64,000 nucleotides of DNA from the NCBI RefSeq assembly GCF_943734655.1, contig NC_071354.1, forward strand, positions 1,771,001 to 1,835,000, written 5' to 3'. The translations under genes were made by a program, and so were the position numbers. Positions 1-11,774 of this stretch are shown here, in pieces. Each line of letters starts with the position of its first letter. Position 1 is the stretch's first letter. A model generated the notes under the pieces. The model worked only from the letters and a program-made list of their open reading frames with translations, searched no databases and had not been told where the DNA came from. Origin of the DNA: Sabethes cyaneus. Its lineage: Eukaryota; Arthropoda; Insecta; Diptera; Culicidae.

Positions 1-445
1 GTACCACTCCAATACATCCTTTGAATATTAGCACGAAGATAGATCCGGCCAGAAGATCATAGGGCCCTCGTGTTGCTTCAACAGAGAAGGCAGATGCTTT
101 TGTATACACTCCTTGAGGTGGAACTGTCCGTTTACAGTCCCGGTAGTCACGAACGGCGGACTCCATTTGCTACATGATGTGTTTCTTGGCTAAATCATGT
201 ATTTCTTGGCAAACTATGTAAGTTTCTGCTTCCTCCGGAACATCAAACTTGTGCAGGGCGGTGAAGTACAGTAGCTCCGGAAGCTGCCGGAGGTCCTCCT
301 TGACGTAAGTCTCATCATTCATGATGAGAGAATTGAGGATTTTCCAGGTGTTTGCGCAAAATAAATTCGTTCCTTTTCGGGTGACGCCATTTTTTCCAAT
401 TTTCGAAAAACTGATCGCGATAAAAATAGAGTGTAAACAATACAC
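1..445 (-). pseudogene. DD37E mariner transposase fragment, frameshifted
   Basis: The readable part carries the first catalytic block (IMNDETYVKEDLRQLPE, about residues 41-57), where the Asp before Glu is the expected first metal ligand. The frame is lost near 170-180. In another frame the chain continues with VTTGTVNGQ, LKEC and FWPDLSSC, the block that holds the second catalytic Asp. A stop follows that Cys where the family has His. The DNA-binding domain is absent, and the C-terminus with the third acidic residue lies beyond position 1. A frameshift plus an internal stop make this copy dead. Family assignment rests on the DETYVK and FWPDL motifs. Confidence 0.8.
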
Positions 446-542
446 TTTAAACTACTTCTACTCAAATTTTCAAGAGAAAATACCCAATTAGCAATTTTCT
501 ACGGCGTTTCTTTCGTAGTGCAATTTCATGTGGGACACCATT
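1..542 (-). mobile_element. Tc1/mariner DD37E-type element, deleted copy 1 (cut by window edge)
   Basis: One end of a mariner-like transposon lies in the window. The terminal inverted repeat is at about 507-542 and reads outward on the minus strand as AATGGTGTCCCACATGAAAT, followed by a TA at 543-544 that fits the TA target duplication of this superfamily. The same terminal sequence bounds the second copy at 46734-47644, to which this copy is similar along its whole visible length. Both copies go almost straight from the terminal repeat into the catalytic core of the transposase, so both lack the N-terminal DNA-binding domain. The other end lies outside the window. Confidence 0.85.
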
Positions 543-654
543 TAGAATGTCAACTAGATTCTGCACCGTTTCACCACGTGAAAGCTACACAGGCTTGGTA
601 CGAGGACCAGGGCTTGGAAAGCGATAGCAATTTGACTGTGACTGCGTGAATACA

Positions 655-765
655 TACGCTTGTTTTTTGAATCCAGTCAATCGGCCGCTTGCGAAGACTG
701 CCGCCTACAATCCATATGGACTCTCAAGAGAACCAATAGTCGTTCTCCCGCATTCGTATTCGATA
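655..765 (+). repeat. Dispersed repeat shared with 48478-48590
   Basis: About 110 bp starting TTTTTTGAATCCAGTCAATC match the body of the SINE candidate at 48478-48590. Similarity is strong over the first ~35 bp and fades after ~110 bp. The tRNA-like head present in the 48.4-kb copy is not visible here, so this would be a 5'-truncated or rearranged copy. Confidence 0.55.
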
Positions 766-984
766 GGAAAATTAAGTTTAATACTTTATCTACCTGGGCT
801 CTCATGGTGCTGCTGGGGTCAGTAGGATTGTTGGCTGAAGTTTTTGGAGCGTCTTAGTAGAATACGAAACCTGAAATTAAATAAAAAGAAAACAGACACT
901 GAGGAAGCCTACAAGTCGAAATACGCAGCTGTCAAGAATAAATATACATGGTAGAATTAAATTGGATATGTTTTCTCTTTATTT

Positions 985-1066
985 AATTCCAGGATTGTTG
1001 CATTAGTTCCGTAATTGTCATGTACTTTAATAACCGATGTCTGTCGATAAAGAAGGGCCAAGTCTT
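985..1066 (+). repeat. SINE 3' fragment
   Basis: The stretch reads like the 3' body of the tRNA-derived SINE seen in minus orientation at 58518-58700 and 35700-35795: AGGATTGTTGCATTAGTTCC is the counterpart of AGGATCGTAGCACTGGCCTC, followed by a similar AATTGT-CTGTACTTT segment and a GTCTGTCGATAAAGAAGG end. No A or B box is present. It resembles SINEs I know from Anopheles; the name is not confirmed. Confidence 0.5.
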
Positions 1067-4000
1067 AAAAAATGTTATACCCCAAGCTTAGCTCTTACTT
1101 AATCTATAGCCTTTTGGGCATAGTTAGGAAAACTTCAAGCCAAGCTGTAATTGTGAGTAGGCTATATTGTATATTCCTTAGATCTTGCATTGAAATGGAA
1201 AACACATACTATAAAATCTTCTATATCACCAACGCTAATACTAGCGATCGTCGAATATTTTTTCCCGGATGAAACGTCAACAGCTTGACATCTACACTCA
1301 TGAGTGATTAAAAACTATAATTAAAAAGTAAAAAAGTCGCAGTTCTATGGTGCGCTTTTTCAGTTCTGATTATCAGTCAATATTTTATTATGGTTTTACG
1401 ATGAGTAATATTAAAAGTAATGTTGAAAGTGGATTTCACCGCTTTTTACCATTTCATGGTGACTAGTATCATAATTTTACGGTTCAGCCATTTTTTAAAT
1501 CATAACTACATTTTATTGTTCCAATTAAAAAGAATAAAAAAGTAAATATGAAATACTATAAAGTGACTTTCTTTTCTCATAAATTGTAAATATATAAACA
1601 ACGTTGAACTTGACTGTAGATAAAATCATTAATTGCCATAATTGATTTCATCACTATTAATCGCTATCATGTCATTAAGTTACGGTTTATACCTTCAGTA
1701 GGTTGGCATTATCTTTTATTCCTACGAGACTCATTCATTTGTCAATGCTTGGTCACCACATAACTCTCGCTTGAAAGTTCGATAGTAATCGATCGTAAAT
1801 CGATTCGGAAAAAATATTTGTCGTACTTTTTCATACTTGGGAAGCGCTCAAGTTAACGGTTACTGTTGTGAACCAACTTGCAGCTAATGGAATTTATAAT
1901 TCCATCGTTGCTGCCGAAGCGGTACAGATTAATTTTGCATGTTTATTTTATACCAAATTGTTTAAGTATTTCAAGCAACTTTCACAAGTGCTTTTTCCCA
2001 AGCTTTGCATGCATTGCATGACATCTAAATACATACCGACTCATTTCAAAGTTTCAGAAAGTCTCATTGAAATTATTTGTGAACAATATATGTCAGTAAC
2101 TTTTCGCTGTACAAAAGTTAATACTCGAATCCGTTGTAAACAGATAACTTGAACATGTAAAAACTTTATATCTTTACAGACAATAAATGGTATATTTGCG
2201 GATTTGATTCAATTCATTGCAAAAAAGAATTTTTCCTTCTCTTTTTTATGTTTGGCTCCATAAAAGTTAATCTTAATCTATTCACGAGAAAAAAGTTCAT
2301 AATTTCAAGTTTTCAAACAGGGAAAATTTTAAAAATTTATTGATTACTGATGTTAGGAAAAATGTTTCTCTGTATTTTTTTTGTGGGTATATAATATAAA
2401 CAATCTACCATCATCAACATACAGTGGAAAGCAGCCTTTGAATTTCAGTACAACAAAAACTGATTTTTTTGGAAAATGAAAAATGAAATCATGAGCCTGA
2501 AATGGGGAAGTCATTACAAGCAACAGTTTCGTAGATCATTGCTTACTAAGAACAGACATACAAAGGTGCAGTTTTGCTCAAACTAAAGCTTAGTATGACG
2601 GTAATAAGCATTGTCCCATACAAAAATTGAAGCCAAAGTCGCACAGTTTTTGTGTGGTAAAAGGTCACCCTATGTGGATCCCGTGCCGGTAGGCTTCCGT
2701 CGTCGGTAGGCGAACTCGATGAGCGCGACGAATGAAAAATCGCCCTACAAAGCGTCGTCTGCGATCCATTTCGATCGTGTAAAATTCATTTTTGGAAATG
2801 GGATTTTTCATGTCGCGCTTTTTTCTTTCCACTGCCGGCTGATCATTTGGTCAGGAAGGACGGATGAACAGGCAAACGAACAGACGAGCATGAAAGATTG
2901 CCCAGCGCTGCTGGCTGGCCGCGTTGACGATGCGTTGCTGGGAAGCCAAGAAGCGGCAAATTCCGGACCAGGCTTTTTTTTCTGCTCCTCATCCTGGAAC
3001 CTTTTCAGTTCGCCTTGTTTGTGTCTTGGAGCGGTTTTTTTTTGTTGGCAGCGTGTTCTTCTTTAATTTTGTAGCCCGAACGAAAATTGCCCTCGTTCGC
3101 CGAACCGCGCCGCGGCGCACTGCTTCATTCACATGTGGAAAAAATGCATTCCGCTTGTACACAAATTTCGGCGATCCTTTTACCTTTTTATTGTTTATTT
3201 GTTTAATTTTTCCTCACGTTTCGCCTACCATGAACGCGTGAGCGAGAAAAGGAAACGAGAGAAGCAGAGTGAGATAGAAGAGTCTTCAAGCGGTTGCTTC
3301 TGCACGTCAACCCTGTTTTGAGAGGATGTTTTTGCTGAAGCTGGCGTTGTTTGAACCTCTCGTACTCTTATATTAGTAATTTTTAGCCCAAAAGGCCAAG
3401 CTTCAATGCACTTAACCATATTACATAAGGTGAACGTATGAAGCCTGACTTTTGGCAGCTGTGGACTTGTTTTAAAAATCATTCTAGGTAACTTGGGATA
3501 AACTAGGCAGGAGTTTCTAATTTGTCCAAGAAAAGATGGTCAAAATTGTGAGTTTAAAAAAGCAAGAACCATTGCAATTGGGGTTTCAATAAAATAAGAG
3601 CATTATAATCATGATAGGGGTACCGTTTTACCCTTTATCGTTCAATGTTAAATGTTATGTTTCATGCGCATATTAACAGGCGCAACTTTGTGTTTGATGG
3701 ATAATTGGTTTAATTAATTTTAAATATTTCCCTGTTCGCTCGAGTCAGGCAAAACTGTCGAAATATGTACATTGGCCATACGAAGCCGACCCTGAAGTCC
3801 TGGAAAGCCTAACATTTCTACGCACATTTGCTTTTACCGAGGTACTGCGAGGGCTGGAAAGCTGTTCGCATAACTTGCAAGCAGTGAAATATTTTTCCAC
3901 CCAAACAAAGGCAGCTCGGAACACTTTTTTTATCATATTGTTGCGTTCCAGCGCAGAAATCTGCAAGCAATTTAACTTCGAAACTGGCGGGCCGTTACTT

Positions 4001-5817
4001 ATCATTGACACTCTAATTGGAGATGCTACGGCTGTCGCTTTCGGTTGAATTCGAAACGAAAAGATCCAATAAATTTGGGATTCCCGGTAAGCGATCGATG
4101 AATAGCGAGTGAAATTTGTATCAATAAGCAAATTATCCAATCGACAGCGGTCGAAAGAAAGCCACGAGCTGAGACAAATCGAAGAATTTGTATGTTAAAG
4201 TTTATTTTTTTGCTTCACCAGAATCGGCCGAACTTTCGAGATGGTTCAATTGAAGACAGATTAAGCCGGAACGTAAACAAATATCCTGCAATTTTTCCTT
4301 CATTCATCGTCAGTGCTCACAGAAGAACAAAGCGTCTTTACCGCCCGCCCTTTCGGGGATGACCTCTACAGGACTTTGAATATCTGGTAACAAGTCAGTC
4401 GGCAGCAGAAGGGTAATTGAATTTCTTGTGGCGCGAAAAACCTTTTAAGGAAACATGCGATGGTATTTGCCATGGGCATGCACTTTGAGTTGAACTTTTT
4501 CTTTTGCTCTGACACCCCTACAGGACTTCAGGACTCGGCCGACCAAGTGTGTACAAAGATCCAAATATGTGCTCTGAATAAATACTCTTATCTCCAATTA
4601 AGTACCGAAAGGCTCTTATGGAGAACCACATGAAACGGAGATCACGTCAGGCGGAAGAGAAAGGAGACTCATATCAAACAAGTCCAGCGCCCCGGGAGCA
4701 GCGTCAGCCAAGGAGATGCTGAAACTCATTTGAAATTCCATCTTCGAAGTCTACTCGGTGAAGCCGGTGGACGACGACTGCCTGCTCCTGCGGCTCGGTA
4801 CAATGTTTTCATCGTTTTATTAAATCAAAATCTTGCTGCTGCCCGGCAGCATCCCAGCAAAACACACAGACGCCGGTCAAAGAAAAACAACAACAACAAC
4901 AACATACGGTGCAAACGAAGGCGCAGGCTATCCGATCTCTTCGGTCTCTTCCACCGCGCCTGGCCTGCGCGGTCGTTGGTGAGCGAGCTTGAACAATACA
5001 TACTTATTAATAAAGCAACATTATAATTGCATTAAAATAAATTATAACCTCACTGGTAGCCGCCGGGGGTGCTGATATGCTGCCGTTTTGGTGCGTGTTT
5101 GGTGTGGTGTTTTCTGCAGCACAATATCCTGCAAGTGTTTCAGCAGGTATATTGATATGGATTTGTCCAATCTGCGTGTCGGTTGTTGTGGTATTCTAGT
5201 GTTATGCATTCGAAGTTATGCTGCAATTAATGAACAGAACAGGGTAGTTATCATTGCATTGCTCAGATGTGAACATCTTTGAGTTAAGAGTATTTTTATT
5301 TCTTTTCGCAAGCATAGCTATCTTATGATGCTAATCAACGATCAACGGTTAATGAACGTTTTTTATTAACGAGAATTTTTTTTCTGGAATAATAAAAAAT
5401 AATTCGCGCAAATAAATTTTTATGGTAATTATCAGTAATTACTCTGGAAAGAAGCAGCCGTATGATTTAAGTTCGAATGTAAATATAACAACAAGTTAGC
5501 TACTTTAAGCTAAAAAAGACAACAACAACAATAGAACATTTTTGAATGAGTGTTCATCAAATTATATTTGATTAGGCTTATTTTAGCACATTATTTTCTT
5601 ATGCCTTCATTAAAATTCATTTTCATTTTTATTTATTTTGCTAAAGAACGCTGAAGATTTATTATACAGTCTTCTGGCCCTATTGTATGCACGGGTGTAG
5701 ACATTTTATGTTTATTTTTGGTTTATCGGCTGTTTAAAATCGTATCGAAATGAATGACGTGGCAGAATTTCTTTTCTTCTATACGACTTTTTCATTCTGT
5801 TAATTTTTTTTCGTATT
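1067..5817. other. No gene recognised; AT-rich unique sequence
   Basis: Only short open frames (up to ~130 codons) occur, on both strands, without recognisable domains. Short (CAA)n runs sit near 4888-4904 and 5519-5531. A slightly more GC-rich patch lies at 2690-3120. I see no splice-framed exon, RNA gene or terminal inverted repeat that I can support. Confidence 0.5.
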
Positions 5818-6079
5818 TTCTTCAAATCCCTCTCCATCTCTCTCTCTCCTCTATTCCTGGCACTCTCGCGTCTCGCTCCACGCTTCTCTTTCTCTCTTTT
5901 TTTTCCTCTCTTTCATCGTTTCTGTTCCTCTCTCTCCCTATCACTCACACGTTGTCCATTTCGCTTTATTTCTTTTTCCATTCATTTTTTTTCACTTCTC
6001 CTCTCACTCACTATGTTTCTCCTCTCCTCTATACATATCTGCCCTCTCTCTACATTTCTCCACCATGTCTTTCTCTCTC

Positions 6080-6130
<51 letters not shown>
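5818..6130 (+). repeat. Polypyrimidine tract with (CT)n microsatellite
   Basis: About 310 bp are strongly biased to C and T on the plus strand, ending in an almost pure (CT)n run at about 6079-6130 with one G interruption. A 133-codon Ser/Leu/Phe-rich frame through it is produced by the composition and is not a gene. Such tracts can form triplex (H) DNA. It runs directly into the hairpin at 6131-6208. Confidence 0.9.
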
Positions 6131-6208
6131 GAAGATTTACTCTCCAACTAATTGAGGTCAACTATTTAACATAATAGTTGATCTCAATTAGTTGGAGAGT
6201 AAATCTTC
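6131..6208. repeat. Near-perfect 36-bp inverted repeat (hairpin)
   Basis: The arms are 6131-6166 and 6173-6208, separated by the 6-base loop TAACAT. They differ at one position out of 36 (GAGGTC against GAGATC). The left arm is preceded by (CT)n and the right arm is followed by (GA)n at 6211-6220, so pairing extends about 14 bp further with one wobble and one mismatch, for a stem near 50 bp. Confidence 0.95.
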
Positions 6209-6313
6209 GGGAGAGAGAGAGAATAGAAATAGAAGTAAAGCATTTAGTTGTTTCATAATTAGGATTTCTCGTTAGACAGGTATTCACGTCCTTTTTTTCT
6301 GTACAGCCATTAT

Positions 6314-6540
6314 CACTTACTTACTTACATATTCAGCCGAGACCCGGGGGGCTGGTGGCTCTTGCCGTATGAAGAATTCCTCTCCATTGTACTCGGTCCT
6401 GGGCTGCACGTCGCCAATTCGTTGCGTGTCTCGACACACGCAAGTCGGCTTCAACCTGGTCGAGTCATCTAGCACGTTGAGCCCCTCTATTCCTGGTGCC
6501 GGTGGCGGTGGGATTCTTGAAGAGAACGGCCATTATCACT
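6314..6540 (-). mobile_element. RTE-like LINE, 3' end fragment A
   Basis: On the minus strand the stretch ends in (GTAA)n at 6314-6330, the same type of tail as the RTE copies ending near 17315 and 36180. The sequence before it, including the complement of CCTCTCCATTGTACTCGGTC, resembles the C-terminal coding and 3' end of mosquito RTE-type elements. It is too broken to read as protein for more than short runs. The assignment rests mainly on the tail and on recollection of the family. Confidence 0.5.
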
Positions 6541-6904
6541 ACGAGCAGTATTTTTCATCAATTGTGATATCGTCCAGTTGTTGTATTCCGCACTTTGTTT
6601 TTTTTTTTTTGCAGTATCGATATAGAGTGAGCGAACTGCTTATTATCCATGTTAAGTGTCACTCTTTTTTCATCCTTTGCTCTTCTGCTACTTTTTAACC
6701 AATCTTACTCTCCAGAACCAGGAAGTGCAGAGACTAGTTATAGTTTGCCCTTGGATAAGAGGCTTTACTCGCACCTCAATCAAGTGTCATGCTTATAACT
6801 TGCAGTAGCAAGAGGTTTCATTGTTAGTAAAAGTTTCAAATGTTTTTACAAAAATTTTCTGCATAAATATTTCTCTAATTCTGCAACATAATTTCGATAT
6901 ATAA

Positions 6905-7105
6905 ATATACTAGCTGACCCGACAAACTTCGTATTGCCACAAATTAAACTGTGTTGTACATAAATCGTGAATCTCAGATGACCTTGACACAATCTCAAGT
7001 ATTGCAAGTTTCTGAGGAGTTCATGGGTGTATTAATATACAAATTTTCCTTACAGTAAAGTAGAAAACAACTCCCCCCATTGCCGTCTCGCCCTGAATCA
7101 TCTAA
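6905..7105 (+). repeat. Dispersed repeat beginning TAGCTGACCCGACAAACTTC
   Basis: The opening words are a motif I recall from high-copy insect repeats, in which it precedes CT/CCCC-rich units and a 'GTGTGCCAA-TTGATGAAGAACCGTCC' type module. Units of that second type occur at 14765-15010 and 15820-16040. The link between this head and those units is from memory and is not shown by this sequence. Confidence 0.35.
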
Positions 7106-10100
7106 TATTACTATTGATAGTTTTTGGTGGTCTTGTTATTGACTTATGTTTTATGAAAGAGTCTAAAATTACTTGAAATCGAGTTTTATATATTAGATAC
7201 AATAGATCGTTATGAAATTGGCACTACTGTGCTTGTGCTTTTTTCGTCATCGTTAGATGAGAAAAGCACTTTGATAGTATCGATCATTTACTCACAAAAC
7301 ATCCTTGAAATGCTTCATAAGCTTTTGAGCAAAGAAACCTGAAAAATATGCTTGATCATTTGATTTATTGTTTATGGCCGTTGAAACGCAGCAGCGAACA
7401 AATCTCCAGAAAATATTAATTACTTCTCTTCTTTCGACAAAAAGAAATCCTTTAAAGAAAAACAAAAATCACTTATTCACAATCAAAACACACCGACCGA
7501 AAAATCCACAGTTAAATTGTTTTCTGTGCATTCCTTTCTTCTGGTTCAGGTTCTTAGAAAGCCAACCGAGGAGGTAAACAAGCCGAACCGCAAATTCATT
7601 CCCGGACAGGTAGAACCGACCTACCGGCAGTAGACACTAATCGGCTGACCAGGGGCAGCTTCAAAGGTAGCAGCCAGCCAGCCCGGAACTCTGAAACCCA
7701 TCCTTTGTTTGTGCGTTAATTACCGATATTCGTAAATTTCCATCTCCCCAGCATAGGATCAGGAGGAGCAAGTGTTGCGCTTTTTGCTTCGTTCGAACCG
7801 TAAAAGGCAAATGAGCAAACAGAAAATTAGTTATTCAAAACAATATTGACCTGTTCTTCCTGCCGAATCAGCTAGACGGGCGATCCCTCCAGGATGCTGC
7901 GATGTGTTGCTAAAAAGGGAAACTTCATCATGTTCGTGGGCTTCCAACGTTCCAGTAACCAAACCAGTAACATTATCCGCTCGGTAAACACTGAACCGGT
8001 GCGGTGGTGAAGCATTTTTGGACTGAGAGCGGCAAAAAGACAACGCAACGTCAGCAGCAGGAAGCTGCTTTGTTTTGATTTGCCCACCAAAATGCCAAGA
8101 TTTTCTCTAGAAGAATAAAGATAAGCCTCTGCAGAAGAAAATTAATCCCCTACTTGCAAAGTAGCCGACCATAGAGAAGGTGCACTTTTTCTGGATTGGT
8201 GTATTTGAGAAAAGGTTCCGAATTGTAATTGGATTTGTTGTCGTATACGATTTGTTTGCCTTAGACCGAATGGTTCCAAGGTTGAATGATTAACTCGCTT
8301 AAAGCTGATAAAAGATACGATCATAATAAACTTTGTGGTATTCGGAAAGAAAAAGTTGTAATAAAAATGCAAACTAGGCAGCATCTCCAGAGACTTGAAG
8401 CACGTGTCTTTGTTCAGAGTTCCTTTTCCTAATGCCGACTCGATGCTACAAAACCAGGCTGATGTCTTTCCACAGATCAAACAAATGCGCGCGACCAGAA
8501 CTTTGCAAACGTACCGTACATGAATGCGATATTTATGAAGTAATCAATAAAATTGACATTAATTTATTCAAACGAAACACAAACACGTCACCCTTCACGC
8601 AAAAAATCAGTAAAGTTCTTCAACAACAGAAACCGAAAACGACGTTTGTCCATTCTGGATGTGCGAACTATCTCGGGACGTGGAATTGTACTTTTCCCTT
8701 CTGCCGCAATCGAACCAGCCGGTTTCGGCGTTTCGTACCACATTCCGCTGATTTTATCTCTCATTTGCACATAAATTAACAATTTGCCCTCGCACCGGGC
8801 TGATAATCTTATTCTTCTCTCGCACGAGTCATGTTTCTTTCCCTGGTTCCTCACCGGGACAGCAACTTATGACGGTGGGGGCGTTTGATATTCGCTTCTA
8901 TCCTTAGCGGGCGGGCCAAAGTTCCACCCAGTCCAGTGGGTCGTCCGAAAAGAAAGCGAATTTAGCACCCAGTCCATAGCTGACCCAGCAGAATTCGGAC
9001 TGCATTGGATGATCTATGAAGCAGCAATTGTAAGCATGGATCGGACCGTGCCGTACGTACGTCTGGTAGAACCGAACCGAACGACGGATAAATTATAGGT
9101 TCTTTCTGGGAGAGACATTGCCCGGCCGAACTCTGAACTGTACGGTACGGCATGGCATGGAGAAGGAATAGTGCGATATTTGAATCGGATGGAACTGGAA
9201 CTGAAGCTACTGATTTTCGAACCCAGCAGCGTCGTTGTCTTCGTACCCGTCGCTATCTGGTCCGACATCAACTGCAAGATATGGTCCCGAACAGTGAGCT
9301 GAGTGCACGAATGAGACGCGCGGTTGCTGTCTGGTCGGAAACTGGTCTGGTCTGCTGGTATCGCACTACTGCATCATGTCTGCCGGCTCTACTGATGCTG
9401 CAGAGGATGCACATAATCTCTATCTCATCTTATGAATTATTTATCGGTAAATTATGATTGTGTACAGAAAGTTTATTCCGCTTAATTTTTATCCTTCTGG
9501 AGTGTAATTTTCTGTGGATTTATGCACTTATTTCCGGAAAAGTCTGATGCCGTCTGGCTAGGATTGTACTTCTCCGAGTCTGAGTGTTTGGTGCGAAAAG
9601 CTGAAAACGTTGTTTAGCATATTTTATTTTTCATCCACGAAAGCATCTTACAGTGGCGAATAAACGCACATATCTTGCACAACACCTAATTAAAAATTGA
9701 TTTAACTCGAACAGACATGGAAACGAATTAACCGCTACTCCACTAAAACAGTGGTAAGCCTTGTAAATGTCTCAATTGTTTGAACAGCGATTTGTCTTCG
9801 CAAACATTGGCCGCGAAAAGTTGCTGACAGAAACAACAAAATATGATCAAATCTCGAGCGTACGCCCACGGATTTACTTGTTAGTCGGTCGATTGCTTTC
9901 GATTAGCTTTCCAGTCTATGGGCCAGCAGCGCAACTTGTTTATCCCACCAGCTTCCATTATTAGCCAATACCAGAATGACATCAATAAGTTTTCACCCAG
10001 TTCGATCGATGAACCGAAGCGCCTCGTTGGTATGCATGTTTTGCAGAATCTAACTTTCAATCGGTCAAAACCAATCGACATGGTCAATAATTTTCGATGT

Positions 10101-11516
10101 TTCTCCTTTGCCATTCGGTTCGGAATTTTGGCAATTACGTAAGACATTTAAACGACAAACGACACCTCCGCATTTGCTGTCCGCTGCGGGTGCTCGCGTG
10201 TTCCAACGTGTTCCAAGCGAAGCGAGAAAAAGGGAACCAAGTTGTCTCCGTTGAAAATTTATTAAAATGACCTCCGAAATCAGACGGCTTGGATTTCATC
10301 AACTGTCATCGCAAATGTCAACTTCCATCGTGCCACGAAGCGCCGATACGGTCAACGACCGAAAACAACCCGGCATGATCGAGTCTCTCGAACCTATTTG
10401 GTTAATTGATTTATTGCGATAGGGTTCCGATCAGGGGCAAAGAGCAGAAAGAGAAATAATTATCATATATTTCTCGCATTTCCTTCTCGCCACAGCGCCG
10501 AATGCGAAATCAAATCCCAGTGCAGAATTGCTGAAGTTGTGGATCGGTTTGCCAAATGGCCGTCGTAACATGGCGGTATTGTATATCGAGCGAAATTATT
10601 GCTTGGAGTCTTCAGCGGGAAAAGTTTTCGCACACTTGGCCAGATCGATCCGGTGAAAGTGTGGACACTATTGGAACGCTGAATGGTTTTTAATATCGGA
10701 TGAGCACCACTCTCGCAGATTGTTATCTTATTTGTTAGATTATAAATTTTTGCTTGCAATAATAACTATCTACGACACGCATTTATCTGTGCCCTCGGAT
10801 TATGATCAGTTTTTATAATGAAGTTTACTTTATACGACAAATGATACAACCTTTCTTTGCATAGTAGTAAAGTTTCTGTAGATTGTAATCGAAATAGGAC
10901 AGAAAACCTAGTTGTGGCCTATTAAGCGGCAGCCTAAACATCATTCATTAGTTATGTTCAAACTCCATTTAGTTTTTCATACCAATTCGTTTGCTTACAA
11001 TTACTGATCATCTAAGTGTTTTTTTTTGTATTAATAAACTGAGTTATAAGCTTGATAAATGATCAGCTGGTGGCGACTTGTTAGGCCTGCAATTCTATTT
11101 TCTAGCGGTGTTAATAACAAGATTTCCCCCCTTTTCATAACTGAAATAAGACTCACTTTGGGGACCTTACCTTTTAACAAAAAGGTAAAATGTACTTTTA
11201 TCGACACAACAATGCAAGCTGTTCGAAAGTACAGCTCATTTTTGTATACAAATACAAGAGAAAAACAACAGTCCTGAGATTCCTTTCTCCCACAAGGTGT
11301 CCTCGTGTTATCGGATACCGAGGTCCACGCTGTCAGAAATAATTAAAACGCAAACAATTCGGAGCGGTGTAAGATTGAATAAATCATTTCATCTGCCCGC
11401 TAGCCCAGTGACAGAGGTGTTATTATTTATTCATTGGTACAATGTTTCGTTTCCCTTTATTGGCCGCACCGTACAAGGCACACGCGGTCCACGGTCAGAG
11501 GGCCACCACGGCCGCG
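7106..11516. other. No gene recognised
   Basis: Mixed sequence with several overlapping short frames on both strands (for example around 8432-8854 and 8962-9457). None has a recognisable domain or consistent codon bias on one strand. I see no element ends or tandem arrays. Confidence 0.45.
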
Positions 11517-11774
11517 TCAACCAACCGGCTTGCCCAGCTCGGCCGTGTGAGACGGCGACGAGATGACGAGAACGCCGGCCGTACCGAATGCAAATCGATA
11601 CCCTTTATTTTGCACCCTTCGAATGCGGTCCGATGGCGAGTGAATGTCCACCTCCTGCAGCAGTCGGGCACCCAGCCCTGCCAGTAACAGGTACAAGCCA
11701 CACGTTAAGGTCATCGCAATTGACAGCAAACTGGCCGCAGCAGCAAAGTGCCCGGAAGACAGATCGGGTCCCAC
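11517..11774 (-). CDS. Possible host exon, membrane-segment protein (unconfirmed)
   Basis: This minus-strand frame of 85 codons is the most protein-like stretch outside the mobile elements. It holds a ~28-residue hydrophobic segment (residues ~10-40, including ASLLSIAMTLTCGLYLLLAG) followed by a charged part (DIHSPSDRIRRVQNKGYRF) and a second weak hydrophobic run. Codon third positions are GC-rich, as usual for mosquito genes, in contrast to the flanks. If it is an exon, an acceptor could be the AG just before the Leu-Leu-Ser (about position 11733), and a donor GT could lie inside FAFG|GT; the downstream stop would then be irrelevant. I found no convincing neighbouring exon and do not recognise the family. 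It may be a chance frame. Confidence 0.3.
   Translation of the reverse strand: MGPDLSSGHFAAAASLLSIAMTLTCGLYLLLAGLGARLLQEVDIHSPSDRIRRVQNKGYRFAFGTAGVLVISSPSHTAELGKPVG

Noticed and set aside
5754..6155. 133-codon Ser/Leu/Phe-rich frame
   Set aside because: Generated by the polypyrimidine tract and (CT)n.
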